A DNA stretch of 23,050 nt. It comes from Cristatella mucedo. Taxonomy: Eukaryota; Bryozoa; Phylactolaemata; Cristatellidae. The DNA is taken from the NCBI GenBank assembly GCA_009760855.2, contig WPIO01000579.1, forward strand, positions 1 to 23,050, given 5' to 3'. Positions within the stretch are counted from its first letter, which is position 1. Each line of letters starts with the position of its first letter. The position numbers were made by a program, and so were the translations under genes. This document shows positions 10,723 to 20,093 of this stretch, in pieces. Below the pieces are notes generated by a model. It was given only the letters and a program-made list of their open reading frames with translations, was not told the origin of the DNA and searched no databases.

Positions 10723-12449
10723 ATTTTTTATTACTATTAAGAACTGGTCGCGTACATAGTTAGCCTAGGTCCGCCGAGACACGTCTTGGGCGTGGCCAGG
10801 ACCGCGACCAGGAGGCGGCCAGGCCTCAGGTGTCGCACGCGCTCGCAGGGGTGTCTCATGCCTGACAGGAGTAACCCTCCTTTCAAGCACTACCACGGTT
10901 GCGTGTGGTGCAGGCGAGCGTGCAGCAGTGTACATGGCCGCTGGGCGTTGGAGGGCGGCGCCACGTAGCGAACCAGCAGTAACGTAGCTTGCAGTTGTCC
11001 AGCTCCAGCAGGAGCGCTCGCACGTATGGGCCGATCCGCCGGGCCAGCTGACCCTGGGGGAGGGGGCCAGCTGACTCTGGTGGTGTTGCCTCCCGCTGGG
11101 GCATTTCACCTCCATCTGCTTCTGGGTCCGATGACGCTGGGGCGCTCGTCTGCGGCAGTGAGTGTCCCTACTCGTAATCAGCCGGCACCAGGGGATCCTC
11201 TGTAAGCTGTTCTCAGCCCTATGGGCACTTTTCGGTGCCCACGAATCGCAGCCAGACCCTGGCCGAGCCATTGACAGCATCCGCTAGGCAGAGCTTTCTG
11301 AGAAGCCTACAGTGGCGCTGGCTCACCCTGAGGGCTGCCAGGGTCTGCTCCTTTTCCGGTTGCCAGGAGCCCAGGGAGCCTACGACGAAGGCTCAGTGCT
11401 CCACATCACGCCCTCTGACACGAAGCTCCTGCACCAGCTCGCTGTATTCGAGGAGCTTCCTCTCCGCCGCCAACTCTAACGCGAGCTCCCCGTTGTCAAA
11501 CGGGACCGTTACGTCGACCACCACGGCATAGGTGCCAGTGTCAATGACAAGGTCCGGGCGACGCAGTGGGACCGGGTCGAGGTCGTGGTGTTGGTCCACG
11601 CGAGTGTGCCTCCTCAGTGCCCAGGGCAGCGCCTCCAGGAGCCGGTTCAGGACCTCATTGTGCTGCTCCGTGATGGCAGCCATCATGCTCGGGCAGTTGT
11701 TTAGGACATGCGGCAGCGTCTCGTGCTGACCACAGCCCTTTCGGCAGAGGTGCTCTGACTCCGGGTCAAACCTGGCCCTGGCGGCTGCCACCAGGAGGAG
11801 ACCCAGCCTGGCTCGAAAAATAAAGTGCCAAGCAGCAAAAGTGACACCAAGTCCTGAGAAGAGTAAGTGGGTGTGGTTACTGTCTCTGTCCGTTGCCAGA
11901 CAGCGAGCCACTTTCCCCTGGTCTTGCCTCGCGTGCCAATCTGCCGCCCATGTCTTGGCTGAGCCTAGCTTGATGGTGGAAACCATGATGGGAGGCGCGA
12001 ATTGAGGTCGCTCATGGTCTCCTTCTTTCCAGTGGAGCTGGATGGTCTCAGCCGTGTACTGGACCCCGACACCTAGAGCGCCTTGCGGGCCTCCGACCAG
12101 AGCGATCTCGAGCCCAAACGCTCATTGATGGGAGGGGGCGACTCGGGGGCAAACCGGCGAGAATTCAGCCTGCGGTTACCGTGGGGCGTCCTCACTGTCC
12201 TGCAAGCCGAGCAAGGAGGAGAGCGCCCACGACGAGGGCGCCTCCTCTTACGGGCTAGCCGTCGGCTGGGTGTCCTGCCTGAAGCTGGCCGTAAATTCTC
12301 GCAGCAGCTCAGAAATCTCTGGATCAGGATCGAAGAGGGAGGGAACCTGGGTGAAAATAAGGGGTTGGGAGAGAGGGTTGACGAGAGGGGCAAGGAGAGG
12401 GAGGATTGGCGCCTGGGCCTTGGGAGGTGCGGGCAGGACAACGGGGGCT
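10723..12449 (-). mobile_element. 5-prime truncated R2/NeSL-type retrotransposon inserted in family 1 copy C
   Basis: A GC-rich 1.7 kb block, unlike its AT-richer surroundings, splits copy C. In uninterrupted copy A the two flanks (GGAACA and CACCTAG) are only 3 bases apart (8119-8135). On the minus strand the insert holds a restriction-like endonuclease ORF, a roughly 500-bp 3-prime UTR and a terminal TAATAGTAATAAAAAA tail that joins copy C, as expected from target-primed reverse transcription. The RT palm is absent, so the insertion is 5-prime truncated. I see no clear target-site duplication. Family assignment (R2, NeSL or a relative) rests on the endonuclease domain only. Confidence 0.85.
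11219..12040 (-). pseudogene. C-terminal zinc knuckle and restriction-like endonuclease of an R2/NeSL-type retrotransposon
   Basis: The longest uninterrupted stretch starts at an ATG at 11986 and has 197 codons to a TGA at 11393-11395. The frame is already open upstream (ending PQFAPPIM before that ATG), so the ATG is internal to a larger lost protein. Counting from that ATG, a CCHC knuckle lies at C81, C85, H93 and C98, and the nuclease core has P144-D145, D158 (VVVDVTVPFD) and a Lys at 177, matching PD-(X)12-D with a following K/Y. After the TGA the same frame continues AFVVGSLGSWQPEKEQ to SARVWLRF and a TAG at 11219-11221, the expected family C-terminus. The TGA is therefore a premature stop in an otherwise intact tail. 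The protein would nick the target DNA for reverse transcription. Further upstream (12073-12449) the frame is broken. Confidence 0.85.
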
Positions 12450-12745
12450 CACCTAGATTTGGAGCTGATTCAACAGCAGATATGCATGCAGAGGCATTTT
12501 GTAACTTCAGCCTTTCCAATTTCTGAATCGCTCTGGGTTTTCATATATCCAGTTAGATAGTTTTATTGTAGTTTAGTTTGAGAAAATTGGTTGCCATTCA
12601 TGTGCAGATATCATCAATATATGCAGCAAGTGAATTAGGAGAATATGTGGTTCTCGATGGCTGGGAAAGATCAAACCAAAGGTACAAGTGGGTGTCATCC
12701 ACATAGAAGTAAAAGCCTAGGTTCAAAGATTACATCCGTGTCTAC
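12450..12745 (-). pseudogene. CR1/L2-type retrotransposon, family 1 copy C, 5-prime part with YVDD
   Basis: The continuation of copy C beyond the insertion. On the minus strand NLGFYFYVDDTHLYLWF contains the RT catalytic YVDD (codons at 12694-12705), followed by the FLKLN landmark. The segment 12455-12615 is alignable with 8127-8290 of copy A. The element is 5-prime truncated near 12745, so the rest of the RT and the endonuclease are missing. Confidence 0.85.
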
Positions 12746-12814
12746 ACTAGGACGCTTAGAAAAGCCAGGTTTTTTCATTAGCTAACTACTGACTCGCCTG
12801 TCTGACCACTAATA

Positions 12815-13012
12815 AATTGTAATTATAATTATAATAATTCCTAGCTGATTCAGCAACCTATTTTTGTATAGCGACAGAAGAGACTTTACGGCTATCACCG
12901 CAGCTTGCAGTGGCGATATAGAATCACCCACTGCAGGAATCGACCCCACGACCTCGGGACCGAGGTCGTGAAAGCAAGCACCTTACCTAGTGTCCCATCA
13001 CGGCTGTGATTG
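12815..13012 (-). mobile_element. tRNA-derived SINE
   Basis: On the minus strand a tRNA-like head (about 13002 to 12925) contains an A-box-like TGGGACACTAGGTAAGG and a B box GGGTCGATTCC (one mismatch to GGTTCGANNCC), with GACCTCGGTCCCGAGGTC between them able to form a stem. A tRNA-unrelated body follows and the 3-prime end is an AT repeat (TAATTATAATTATAAT) at about 12819-12838. This is the architecture of an RNA polymerase III SINE. The AT-type tail resembles the tail of the CR1/L2 copies here, which could mean it borrowed their machinery, but that is inference. Confidence 0.75.
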
Positions 13013-13447
13013 AAAGTTCTATGTGGTATCAATCCCTGGATATTAGCTTTATAGTGATATAGTTTCCCTCAGTCTTCGATGAAATATGTTTGCACATCCG
13101 TGACTCAGCCACCACCAAAATTAATGCATTGGCTGAGACGCAACCTGCAGCCTCCTTTAATACATCGTAGACCACGTTGTAGACCAGCCTTTTTTCATTT
13201 TTCGACTGAGTTGATTTACTCTTTGTGTGTGCAGTAGATCAAGAGAACCATCCACCACATGCTCTGATGCAGCAGGAACCACAGAATGCAAATAAATTCT
13301 TAGTTGCTATGCTTCGAGAGGCTGCTTTCTTTATGCCTGTACAAAAATAGCTGAAAATGCGATTTAGTGAAAATTTCATATCACGCTTTTCTCGTTTTTG
13401 TTTTTTCACTTGGCTCCGAACTGTATTCTCAGGCTTCAGCCGCTATA
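13013..13447. other. Unassigned spacer sequence
   Basis: No recognisable ORF or repeat shared within the window. It separates the SINE from the second copy of the short dispersed repeat. Confidence 0.45.
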
Positions 13448-13555
13448 CACCTGTTTGAGCAGCCTCACATGACAGATCTAGCACATTCCCAGACACCAGG
13501 GCCCAGTAAAAGCCACTACTAGCTGTGCAGATTGAAATGTATTTCTCAGGGTAGA
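13448..13555 (+). repeat. Short dispersed repeat, copy 2
   Basis: Matches 9097-9200 in the same orientation (GAGCAGCCTCACATGACAGAT start). A 74-codon minus ORF that covers it is accidental. Confidence 0.6.
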
Positions 13556-14513
13556 GAAAATAACAGTAAGACTTTGACAAGCCATATTGTAAGATTTGAA
13601 TATGGTTCAGGCAGTTTACAGTTAAGCTAAAAAAAGTGTGATCAAAGGTCACTGACTGGGAACACAATAGTGTTAGTTAATATGCGGTTGCATGTATACA
13701 AAAAAGGGAATGTAAATAATTCCTTGTAGCATGCTCAATGAAAATAAGAATAATTTGACTACATGGGACAAGGATGGTGTCAGTATGTACAATATGGCTA
13801 GTGGTTGCTTGAATAGTATCAGCTGCAATGACTATGCATATGCAGAATGTCCAGGCTGCATTGAATGTTGTGTAAACAAGTTATATTGCAAGCTGTCTTT
13901 AAAATGTCGTCTAGTCAGCGGATGTCACGAAGTCAGCCTGGAGTGACTTTCTAAGTTTGAAAATTTGGACTGCTTGAAACCAAAACGTAACAAAATACAG
14001 GAAAGTTTTCCTGAGGTATAGCTGAAAGAAGTAAAACCTAAAACATCTTGTGACTTCTGCCAAATCCTGCTGACTCTCTGCCACTCTATATAAATCTCCT
14101 GCTATTAATACAGCTGTCCGATCCGGTACCTTAACTTAGGTACTGGCATTAGGTCTTGGTTACCAGCCTGAGTTTGTGCTTGTGGAAATAGCCTGCATCG
14201 CATGCAGCGACCACTATGGTACTTCAGCTAGACAGCTTGCATTTCTGAACGTTCTTAATTGTCAAATGAAAATCCTCTTACACCTAATTATCTTTCGGCT
14301 TCTAGCATGCCCAAAATTACTAGGGGGCAGTTTGTTTTGTTTTTATCGCAGGTTGCGTGACTCCAGGACAATCTGCACAACCTGATTTTCGATTAAGACA
14401 CAGGCAAAGAGTGGAGGGAATGAGCCGGCACTAGCTGTTTCTGAAATATTTCACCACCTTTCTCTCTCACTTAGCCAGTACACTGCAGGAGGCTCTTGAG
14501 CATGACTATTTCC
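13556..14513. other. Unassigned spacer sequence
   Basis: About 950 bp without a recognised element. A 71-codon plus ORF (13731-13946) is Cys-rich near its end (CPGCIECCVNKLYCKLSLKC) but has no signal peptide, splice context or known spacing, so I treat it as chance. The last 100 bases may already belong to the following family 2 element. Confidence 0.45.
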
Positions 14514-14938
14514 GTGCAGCTGGTAATGAATGTGGCCGGTGGCTTGGCTAGTTTATGAATCCGAAAAGTTTTAAGGTGTGTCTCATTTGCTGTCATAGCT
14601 TGAATGGCTGCTGGTTGATCAATGGATACAGAGTTAAGTCTTGGAGCTCACCTACAGGGACCACCAAGACTTTTGTCGTCAAAACTTAGCTGAATCGCTG
14701 CACCAGTTTCAGTCTCTTCCTGCCAGAAGGTCCTATGCCGACCATAACTTAGCAGCTCCGTTCCTTCTCTTAAAGACCGTTGGCAACAGTGCTTTTGCCG
14801 TACAAGTCCAAGGCTGTGGAACGAACTGACGTGCAGATTCTCAAGCAACGTCATCTAAACTCGTGCGGCCCACTATGCTATTTTGTATACAGCCGTTAGG
14901 TACTGCTAATTCAAGGCTACTCCTAGACTCATCTAGAA
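14514..14938 (+). pseudogene. CR1/L2-type retrotransposon, family 2 fragment with first tandem unit
   Basis: Plus-strand RT tail: QLVMN at about 14520, then an ORF (14641-14829) reading LTYRDHQDFCRQNLAESLHQ, RRSYADHNLAAPFLLLKTVG and NSAFAV. This matches the pattern YK-glaPxYLaeLL-RSxxxxxLxxP-GxxAFxxxxPxLWNxLP. The last 282 bp (14657-14938) are directly repeated in 14939-15219. Stops and frameshifts make it non-functional. Confidence 0.75.
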
Positions 14939-15219
14939 GGGACACCAAGACATAATTCGTTAAGACGCAGCTGAACTGCTTCACCAGTTTTATTCTCTTT
15001 GAGCCAGCATGTCCATTGCCGACACTAACTTAGCAAGCTCTATTCCTTTGCTTAAAGACCGTTGGCAACGGTCCTGTGGCCGTAGAGGTCCTAGACTGTT
15101 GAACGAACTGACGTGCAAGTTCTCAGGCAATGTCATTTAATCTCGTGCGGCCCAGTATGCTACATTCTATACATCCATTTGTGCTGCTAATTCAAGACTA
15201 TTTCTACATCAACTGACGT
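14939..15219 (+). repeat. Second unit of a 282-bp tandem duplication of the family 2 tail
   Basis: Restarts at GGGACACCAAGAC and follows unit 1 (14657-14938) base for base with about 80 percent identity, including GACCGTTGGCAACGG, GAACGAACTGACGTGCA and CTCGTGCGGCCCA. The duplication is old enough to have diverged. The unit ends about 70 bp before the right arm of the inverted repeat begins. Confidence 0.85.
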
Positions 15220-15287
15220 AGTCACTCTGGTAAGCTTCTACATGTGAACTTGCTGTCCAGGGTAAAGGTATGGATTGCATTGAGAAA

Positions 15288-15365
15288 TCAAATTTTGTGA
15301 GATGCGTATCCTTCTGCTGCTACAATTCTAGCAAACCTGTTGAAGTAATCTGCCACTTCCTTCAT
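15288..15365 (-). other. Short ORF MKEVADYF, right arm
   Basis: Twenty-five codons (MKEVADYFNRFARIVAAEGY, then ASHKI) stopping at TGA just outside the arm. It is the partner of 6891-6995, with 5-6 amino-acid differences over the shared part. The truncation at the arm boundary is the same in both copies. The promoter-like boxes upstream are degraded here. Confidence 0.3.
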
Positions 15366-15479
15366 ATTCAAGCTTACTGCATAACATGCCTTATGAAGAA
15401 GAGAATGGCGGTCCTCGTTTAAAGATTCCCTAATCAGCTTATACTGGCTTTTATCGGCTAGCCCGATGCCTTTGACGTA

Positions 15480-15526
15480 GTACCTATCTCGTAGTACCTA
15501 CCTAGTAGTACCTACCTACCTACTTA
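15480..15526 (-). repeat. Short tandem repeat around GTAGGTACTAC, right arm
   Basis: Inverted partner of 6733-6779, with the same number of units and small differences. It shows that the array predates the separation of the arms. Confidence 0.7.
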
Positions 15527-15751
15527 TAGCAGATTATACCCTATGTATAAACATCTCTTTCAAGCTGCTTTTTCCGTTCGCCACACCACTATTAGCTTTT
15601 CAATTTTTTCATCGATAGCTATCCGTGGTATAGACATTGTTTTCACCACCCTTAGCTGGCGTTACAGCTTTCACCAGCTGCTTTTTCTTGACTACGGTGA
15701 GACTTTGGTATCACTGATGCTCCTACTGCTATATTAAGAAAGTCGACTTAC

Positions 15752-15870
15752 TTGTACTTGCAATTTCCTCCTTTAAAACAATGCTCATCGTTTTCCTAAT
15801 CTTCTCAGAACTTTCCACTGCACTCAATTTCGTCGTATCTATGACTGAAAAACTAAGCTTTGAAAAATAA
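15752..15870 (-). other. Exon-like segment (119 nt), right arm
   Basis: On the minus strand the acceptor TTCTGCTTGCAG ends at 15871, and the donor GTAAGT begins at 15751. The enclosing 64-codon ORF differs from the left copy at about four residues (Pro for Leu, Thr for Lys, Ser for Phe, Lys for Gly). Length and both splice signals are identical to the left copy. No domain is recognised. Confidence 0.4.
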
Positions 15871-15904
15871 CTGCAAGCAGAAACATGAGAACAAAACGGG
15901 TGTT

Positions 15905-16081
15905 TCAACTGTATGCCAACCACTTAAATTGAACGAGTGAGACGTCGGATGCAAAGCAGATCTTGAAATGCTCACTACAAAATTTACTGATATAACTAAC
16001 CCTGGGGTAAAAGCTGCTGGCGCCTAAACCACGATTTAGCTCCCTGATAGACAATCCAATTGTCCTAGAAACAGCCGGCAT
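15905..16081 (-). pseudogene. THAP-like zinc-finger fragment, right arm (better preserved)
   Basis: A 58-codon ORF from ATG at 16079-16081 to TGA at 15905-15907. Residues 26-39 read PRVSYISKFCSEHF, close to the THAP signature P-x-x-x-S-x-I-C-S-E-H-F that supplies the last two zinc ligands (Cys35, His38) and the conserved Phe. Upstream in the same frame, beyond an in-frame TGA, lies TCECLN. The distance from its second Cys to Cys35 is about 41 residues, inside the 35-50 range of the C2CH finger, although the first pair is C-x-C rather than C-x2-4-C. The AVPxxF end of THAP domains is not evident. A THAP origin would fit a P-superfamily or Kolobok-type transposase. Certainty is limited. Confidence 0.45.
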
Positions 16082-16295
16082 CTCGAAAAGTCGTCAGTTG
16101 AGACACTCACAAGTCATAGTAATACTGTACCTGTGGAAATTAAGCTAGACAATGTGACAAATCTGCATCACATGCAGGCAGAGACAACATAACACTCTAT
16201 AAGATTGATATAAGTGAGCCTGTTGATTCATATTGCTGAATTGTTGTAGAATTAAAATACTGCATTTAATGTATGCGTCTATTACTACTGGGTTC

Positions 16296-16460
16296 ACCCA
16301 GTGTTATTTTGGAGTGACCCTGCTAATTCGCTGGCTTGTTATTCCTGGCTCGTCGGGCATTAACTCATGCCTTGTGTGACTCAGGAACAAGTCGCTCCAA
16401 TTTGCTAATGTCGTGGCTAGGGCCTAGCAGCAGGAATGCTGAGCTCTGATTGCTAATCAA
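16296..16460 (-). repeat. Degenerate ~30-bp motif cluster, right arm inner block
   Basis: Reverse-complement partner of 5795-5960, including CAGCAGGAATGCTGAGCTCTG and the CTGGGTTCACCCAG near-palindrome at about 16284-16300. Confidence 0.55.
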
Positions 16461-16619
16461 CGTTGAAGCCTTAGCAGGTTACCAGCAAATAACTACTGTA
16501 AGGTGATGGTACTACCGTCGGCTGGAGGACGCACTCTCACATCAGAGTAGTTACATTTATTTTTACGTTTGTGATTGTGTGCATCGTGCTAAACTGTAAC
16601 GACTTTGAGTAGCCCTGTG

Positions 16620-16840
16620 AAACGTACTCTGAAGAAAGCTTACTAAAAATTTTAAAAAGAAATAACAAAATTTAATTTTTTGGAAGTTTTCGTATTAAAA
16701 GATAAACTAGTTATACATTCAATCAAAAATTGTGGTAGTTGTCAAGTGACTAGAACTTGGTCAATGTAATTGCAATGTAAGACCTATTTAAACCAGAAGT
16801 CTCATCACACTCAACAAAATTATTTTTTTTAAGTAAAAGA
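16620..16840. other. AT-rich stretch, right arm
   Basis: Partner of 5430-5640. It keeps A/T homopolymers near 16640-16680 and 16822-16830, with more indels than the rest of the arm. There is no coding content. Confidence 0.55.
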
Positions 16841-17182
16841 GCCGGATCTGTTGTTTTCTGGTGAACTCTGCGAATATAAGCTACTCAGCCTAAAACGGCG
16901 CCTCAGATAATAACTTTGGAAAATGATAAAACGTTAAATTTTCCCAGATACGGCAAGCCCCCCAGAGCAAACGTCGGACTGGTTGTATCGTCCAAGATCA
17001 TAAAAGCCTATGCCCTCTATCGGTAGGGCCTAGTTTGGCCTCTGGTTTCCCACTCTGCCCATAGCAACCGGTTGAAAATTGCATTCCGCGGCCTACTCCT
17101 TATTTACTTGGCCGACACATGTTTACATTGGTATGTGTACATGGGATAACAGACCGGAAGTGACTGCAGTTCTGCCAGTAGA

Positions 17183-17337
17183 CTACCATTCAGGATAATG
17201 TATTGAGAATTTACGGCTGCCAGGGTTACCGTAACTAAGGAGTTCATTTCCACAGCACCTCGTGAGTCCTGGGACAGCTGAAGCCAGTTCCTGTAGCAGC
17301 CATAGCACAATAGGCCACGACTGGGAGCTGTCCTGAG
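17183..17337 (-). pseudogene. Conserved ORF fragment, right arm
   Basis: Partner of the left ORF at 4858-5082. In the same frame it reads SWPIVLWLLQELASAVPGL, then CCGNELLS and HYPEW before the shared TAG, but a stop near 17336 cuts it from its start. An alternative frame on the same strand is open for 68 codons (17104-17310) here only. I recognise neither as a family. Confidence 0.25.
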
Positions 17338-17809
17338 TTCAATGGCAGGTCAGCATGGTGATTTGGATGGAAGTAGCACGTCGTATACCGGATGTCCGTC
17401 TGAAAATGTTGATTCACTTCAATCCAAAGAAATTGAGGTTATTTCAAGTTCTCATTTATGTCGTGTATGGTTAGATATCTGTATAGGCGACTGCTGGTGA
17501 GCCACCCGGCTGTAGCTTGGTTTAACGACCTTCAGAATGAGAGGTATCATGAATATGTTCTGCTTATGGTGTATAAGGGTCTTCCTAGGTTTACCTATTC
17601 CTACGATCCTTATTTATCTATTCCTTGAATTGTTTGTGCTATGATAGCGTTTCCCGGTGCTGTCTCTTTGTTATAGCTGGGGCTCTCAAGTTAAATAGCC
17701 AACTACAGTTCAATGCCTGCTGTCACTTATGTCTTATCTACTAGAATAATGATCCGATCACATTAAAGCACTGGAATATATGATTAATTGTAGTTACATA
17801 TCATTCCAG

Positions 17810-17923
17810 TCTTTTCTCGTGGAAATTGGACCTCAGCAGATAGACTTATTTTCATCAAAACTGGCTGCTGTGTCATCTATGCCTGTGTCATTATTGCACT
17901 CAGTTGTCGTGAAAATGTCACAG
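17810..17923 (+). other. Exon-like segment (114 nt), right arm
   Basis: Partner of 4339-4456. The acceptor ATCATTCCAG and the donor CACAG-GTGGGC are kept, but the segment is 4 nt shorter and the frame is broken relative to the left copy. This argues against current coding function. Confidence 0.2.
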
Positions 17924-18658
17924 GTGGGCTAATAGGGACCCGATCGATGTGAAAAATTCGAAATTCATGCTCATAAGTAAGTGCTTCCAAGCTGTATGGC
18001 GACAAAGATAGTAACACGATCTTGCTTTTCGTTACTTGCATGCTTTGGCAACTCAAGTTGGCTTCCGTGAGTGCTGTCCTAGCAGTGATCCTTCGTACCT
18101 CATCAATTGTACAGCTTGGTCTATACTAACCGATCGGTGTGAAATTTGGAACATAGGTGGAGCTCACCTGTCTCTGTTCATTCGCTGTGCATCTACCCAT
18201 GATGGGCATATAATGCACCTGTTACAAAATGTCCTTTGTCTGTGGTCGTGATGAGAGTCCACAGTATGGGATGTCGACTTTCTTATATTTTATTTGTGGT
18301 GGGGTTCGCCCGGAGTTGAGTGTCGTGCATCTTTTGAGTGGTTTGCCATATTTATTCAATGACTGGTGTTGAATTTGGCGATTTTATGGTTAAGCTGAGT
18401 GTGGCTGAGCTGCAGTGATGTACTTGACATAGGACTTGTACAGGTCATCGGAAGGTCAACACGGAAGCTATATCACAGCAAGCAATAGATTATGTTACCA
18501 TTGTTCTTTGTGCCAATTTTTATGCCATTCTTTTTATTGGTCTTTGTACAATATTTATAAATGTGCTTTGGGGGATTTCTCACACTATTGGCACACCATT
18601 TTGGAGAACTACTCTCACTACCGGCCGACTTACCCCCACTAACTGTAAGTCAAACACT

Positions 18659-18980
18659 AACTTAAACAGGAACTCCAGTCGTCTGCTAGTCATGAGCGCC
18701 GCCCTTCAATTGGCTAGTGTGTTATAACACCCATTAGCAGGAAAGCTGTGCTGTGATTCGCTACTCAAGGTGGAATCAACGTCCTGCCACGAGACGTAAC
18801 GTCCTGCTTTAACTAATTGGGCAAACAATCGCATTCATTAAAGTATACTTGTTAACTCAAGTCAAGGGTAACTCAAACAAACACTCCTTTCGTCAGCTAC
18901 TTGGCAAAGCTGTGCTACGATTAGCTAAACCTTAACTCACACCTAACAGCAGGAAAGCTGGGCTCTGATATGCTTGCCAA
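18659..18980 (-). repeat. Degenerate ~30-bp motif cluster, right arm outer block
   Basis: Partner of 3285-3600. Reverse-complement motif copies occur near 18740 (GGAAAGCTGTGCTGTGATTC), 18905 (AAGCTGTGCTACGATTAGC) and 18953 (GGAAAGCTGGGCTCTGATA). Confidence 0.55.
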
Positions 18981-20029
18981 GGACGCCAGCCAATACTTTG
19001 CTGCCTGACTGACATTCTTGGTTTATTTAAAGTAGATTATGATTGGTCTTCGGGAGCATTCCGTTGCCACATTAAAAATTCTACATCCCAGCAGATATTT
19101 CAAAGTTAAATGCAAACAAACTAGAGCAGCAAAAGAAAACTACCGAATCCCTAACTAGGCCAACTACTAGTTCCTTAAATGAAGGCATGGAGCAGCTTAT
19201 CAAATAGTTGCTGCTTAATAGTTACCTAATAGCAGTGCATGCTGATGGTGGCATTTCTTATCATGATCTTGACATGTAAAAGAACAAACCTCCATCATAT
19301 AAGGAACAAAGCTCACACAAATAGGCCGGCAACCTTATCCTAATGACCTCGAGTAGTAGGAGTCTGTCTGAGTCTAGTCTGCGAGATTGAAAGCTGTGAA
19401 GGATAGTGAGAAAATCTTTCAATCAGCAAGCGAGTGAAAGCTCGAAATTTGTGAGGGAAGTTGACAGCTAGAGTTAAATGAAGAAAGAGTCAGCAAATTT
19501 GAGTTTAGAATGACAAGGCAGAGAACACTCGATTATGGACAAAAGACAGTTAAAGCTGACAAAGCGAGAAACGGGTGAATACATGCAAATATATGCTAGA
19601 TTAGATGCATTACATTGGGAAAGGATCATTTTGGATATGCAACGTGAAGACTTCACTTCCTGCCGCACTTTCGGGTTAGCAACAGGAGCAATAGGGAGCA
19701 ATTGATAGAGAGCACATTTTCGAAAAGGGATCTACCGGCCATCATCCAGCGATGTGCCCCAACCTCAAGTCATGAATATAGCCATAGCCTAGCAACACAG
19801 ACCTCCACCTTTCTGTAACGCCGAAGGCTCGGCGGGGTAGGCTTGACCAGCCGCTTACCTAGCGGCGTAGCCTATCGCCTAATGCCGTTCGGTGGGCGCC
19901 TACGCACAATAAGCTGGCCGCCACGAAACGAGCGTTTCTGGCGCTGACCTGCTTACCGTTACTAAAGGGGGTCGTGAGTCCGCGGCGTGAATTGGAAGCA
20001 AGACACACAAATTGGGGATTTTACTTAAC

Positions 20030-20035
20030 TTTATT
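20030..20035 (-). terminator. Polyadenylation signal AATAAA in the solo LTR
   Basis: AATAAA on the minus strand about 215 bp before the LTR 3-prime end and about 570 bp after the TATA box. It would end R, giving an unusually long R region. Confidence 0.5.
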
Positions 20036-20093
20036 CGCAAGCGCACAAAGTCGCTGCGCGTCTAGTTCAGCTTTATCTCCACAGTCCTCGCAC

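Larger units (their letters stand above)
15293..19803 (-). repeat. Giant inverted repeat, right arm (~4.51 kb)
   Basis: Reverse-complement partner of 2456-6964 along its entire length. Its inner end is at 15293 and its outer end at 19803, only 10 bp before the solo LTR. It is the better preserved copy for the THAP-like ORF (CSEHF intact) and the worse one for the promoter-like block and for the 118-nt outward exon-like segment. Mutations have therefore accumulated independently in both arms. No recent gene conversion is obvious. Confidence 0.96.

Noticed and set aside
10765-11280. 171-codon minus ORF beyond the endonuclease
   Set aside because: It lies in a different frame in the 3-prime UTR of the R2/NeSL-type element. 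The true frame ends at 11219.
12073-12526. Overlapping ~147-codon ORFs on both strands
   Set aside because: Proline/arginine-rich frames of GC-rich DNA spanning the junction between the insertion and the CR1/L2 copy. Neither keeps the frame of the endonuclease.
13731-13946. Cys-rich 71-codon ORF, possibly a secreted peptide
   Set aside because: No signal peptide, no cysteine spacing of a known family and no splice or promoter context.
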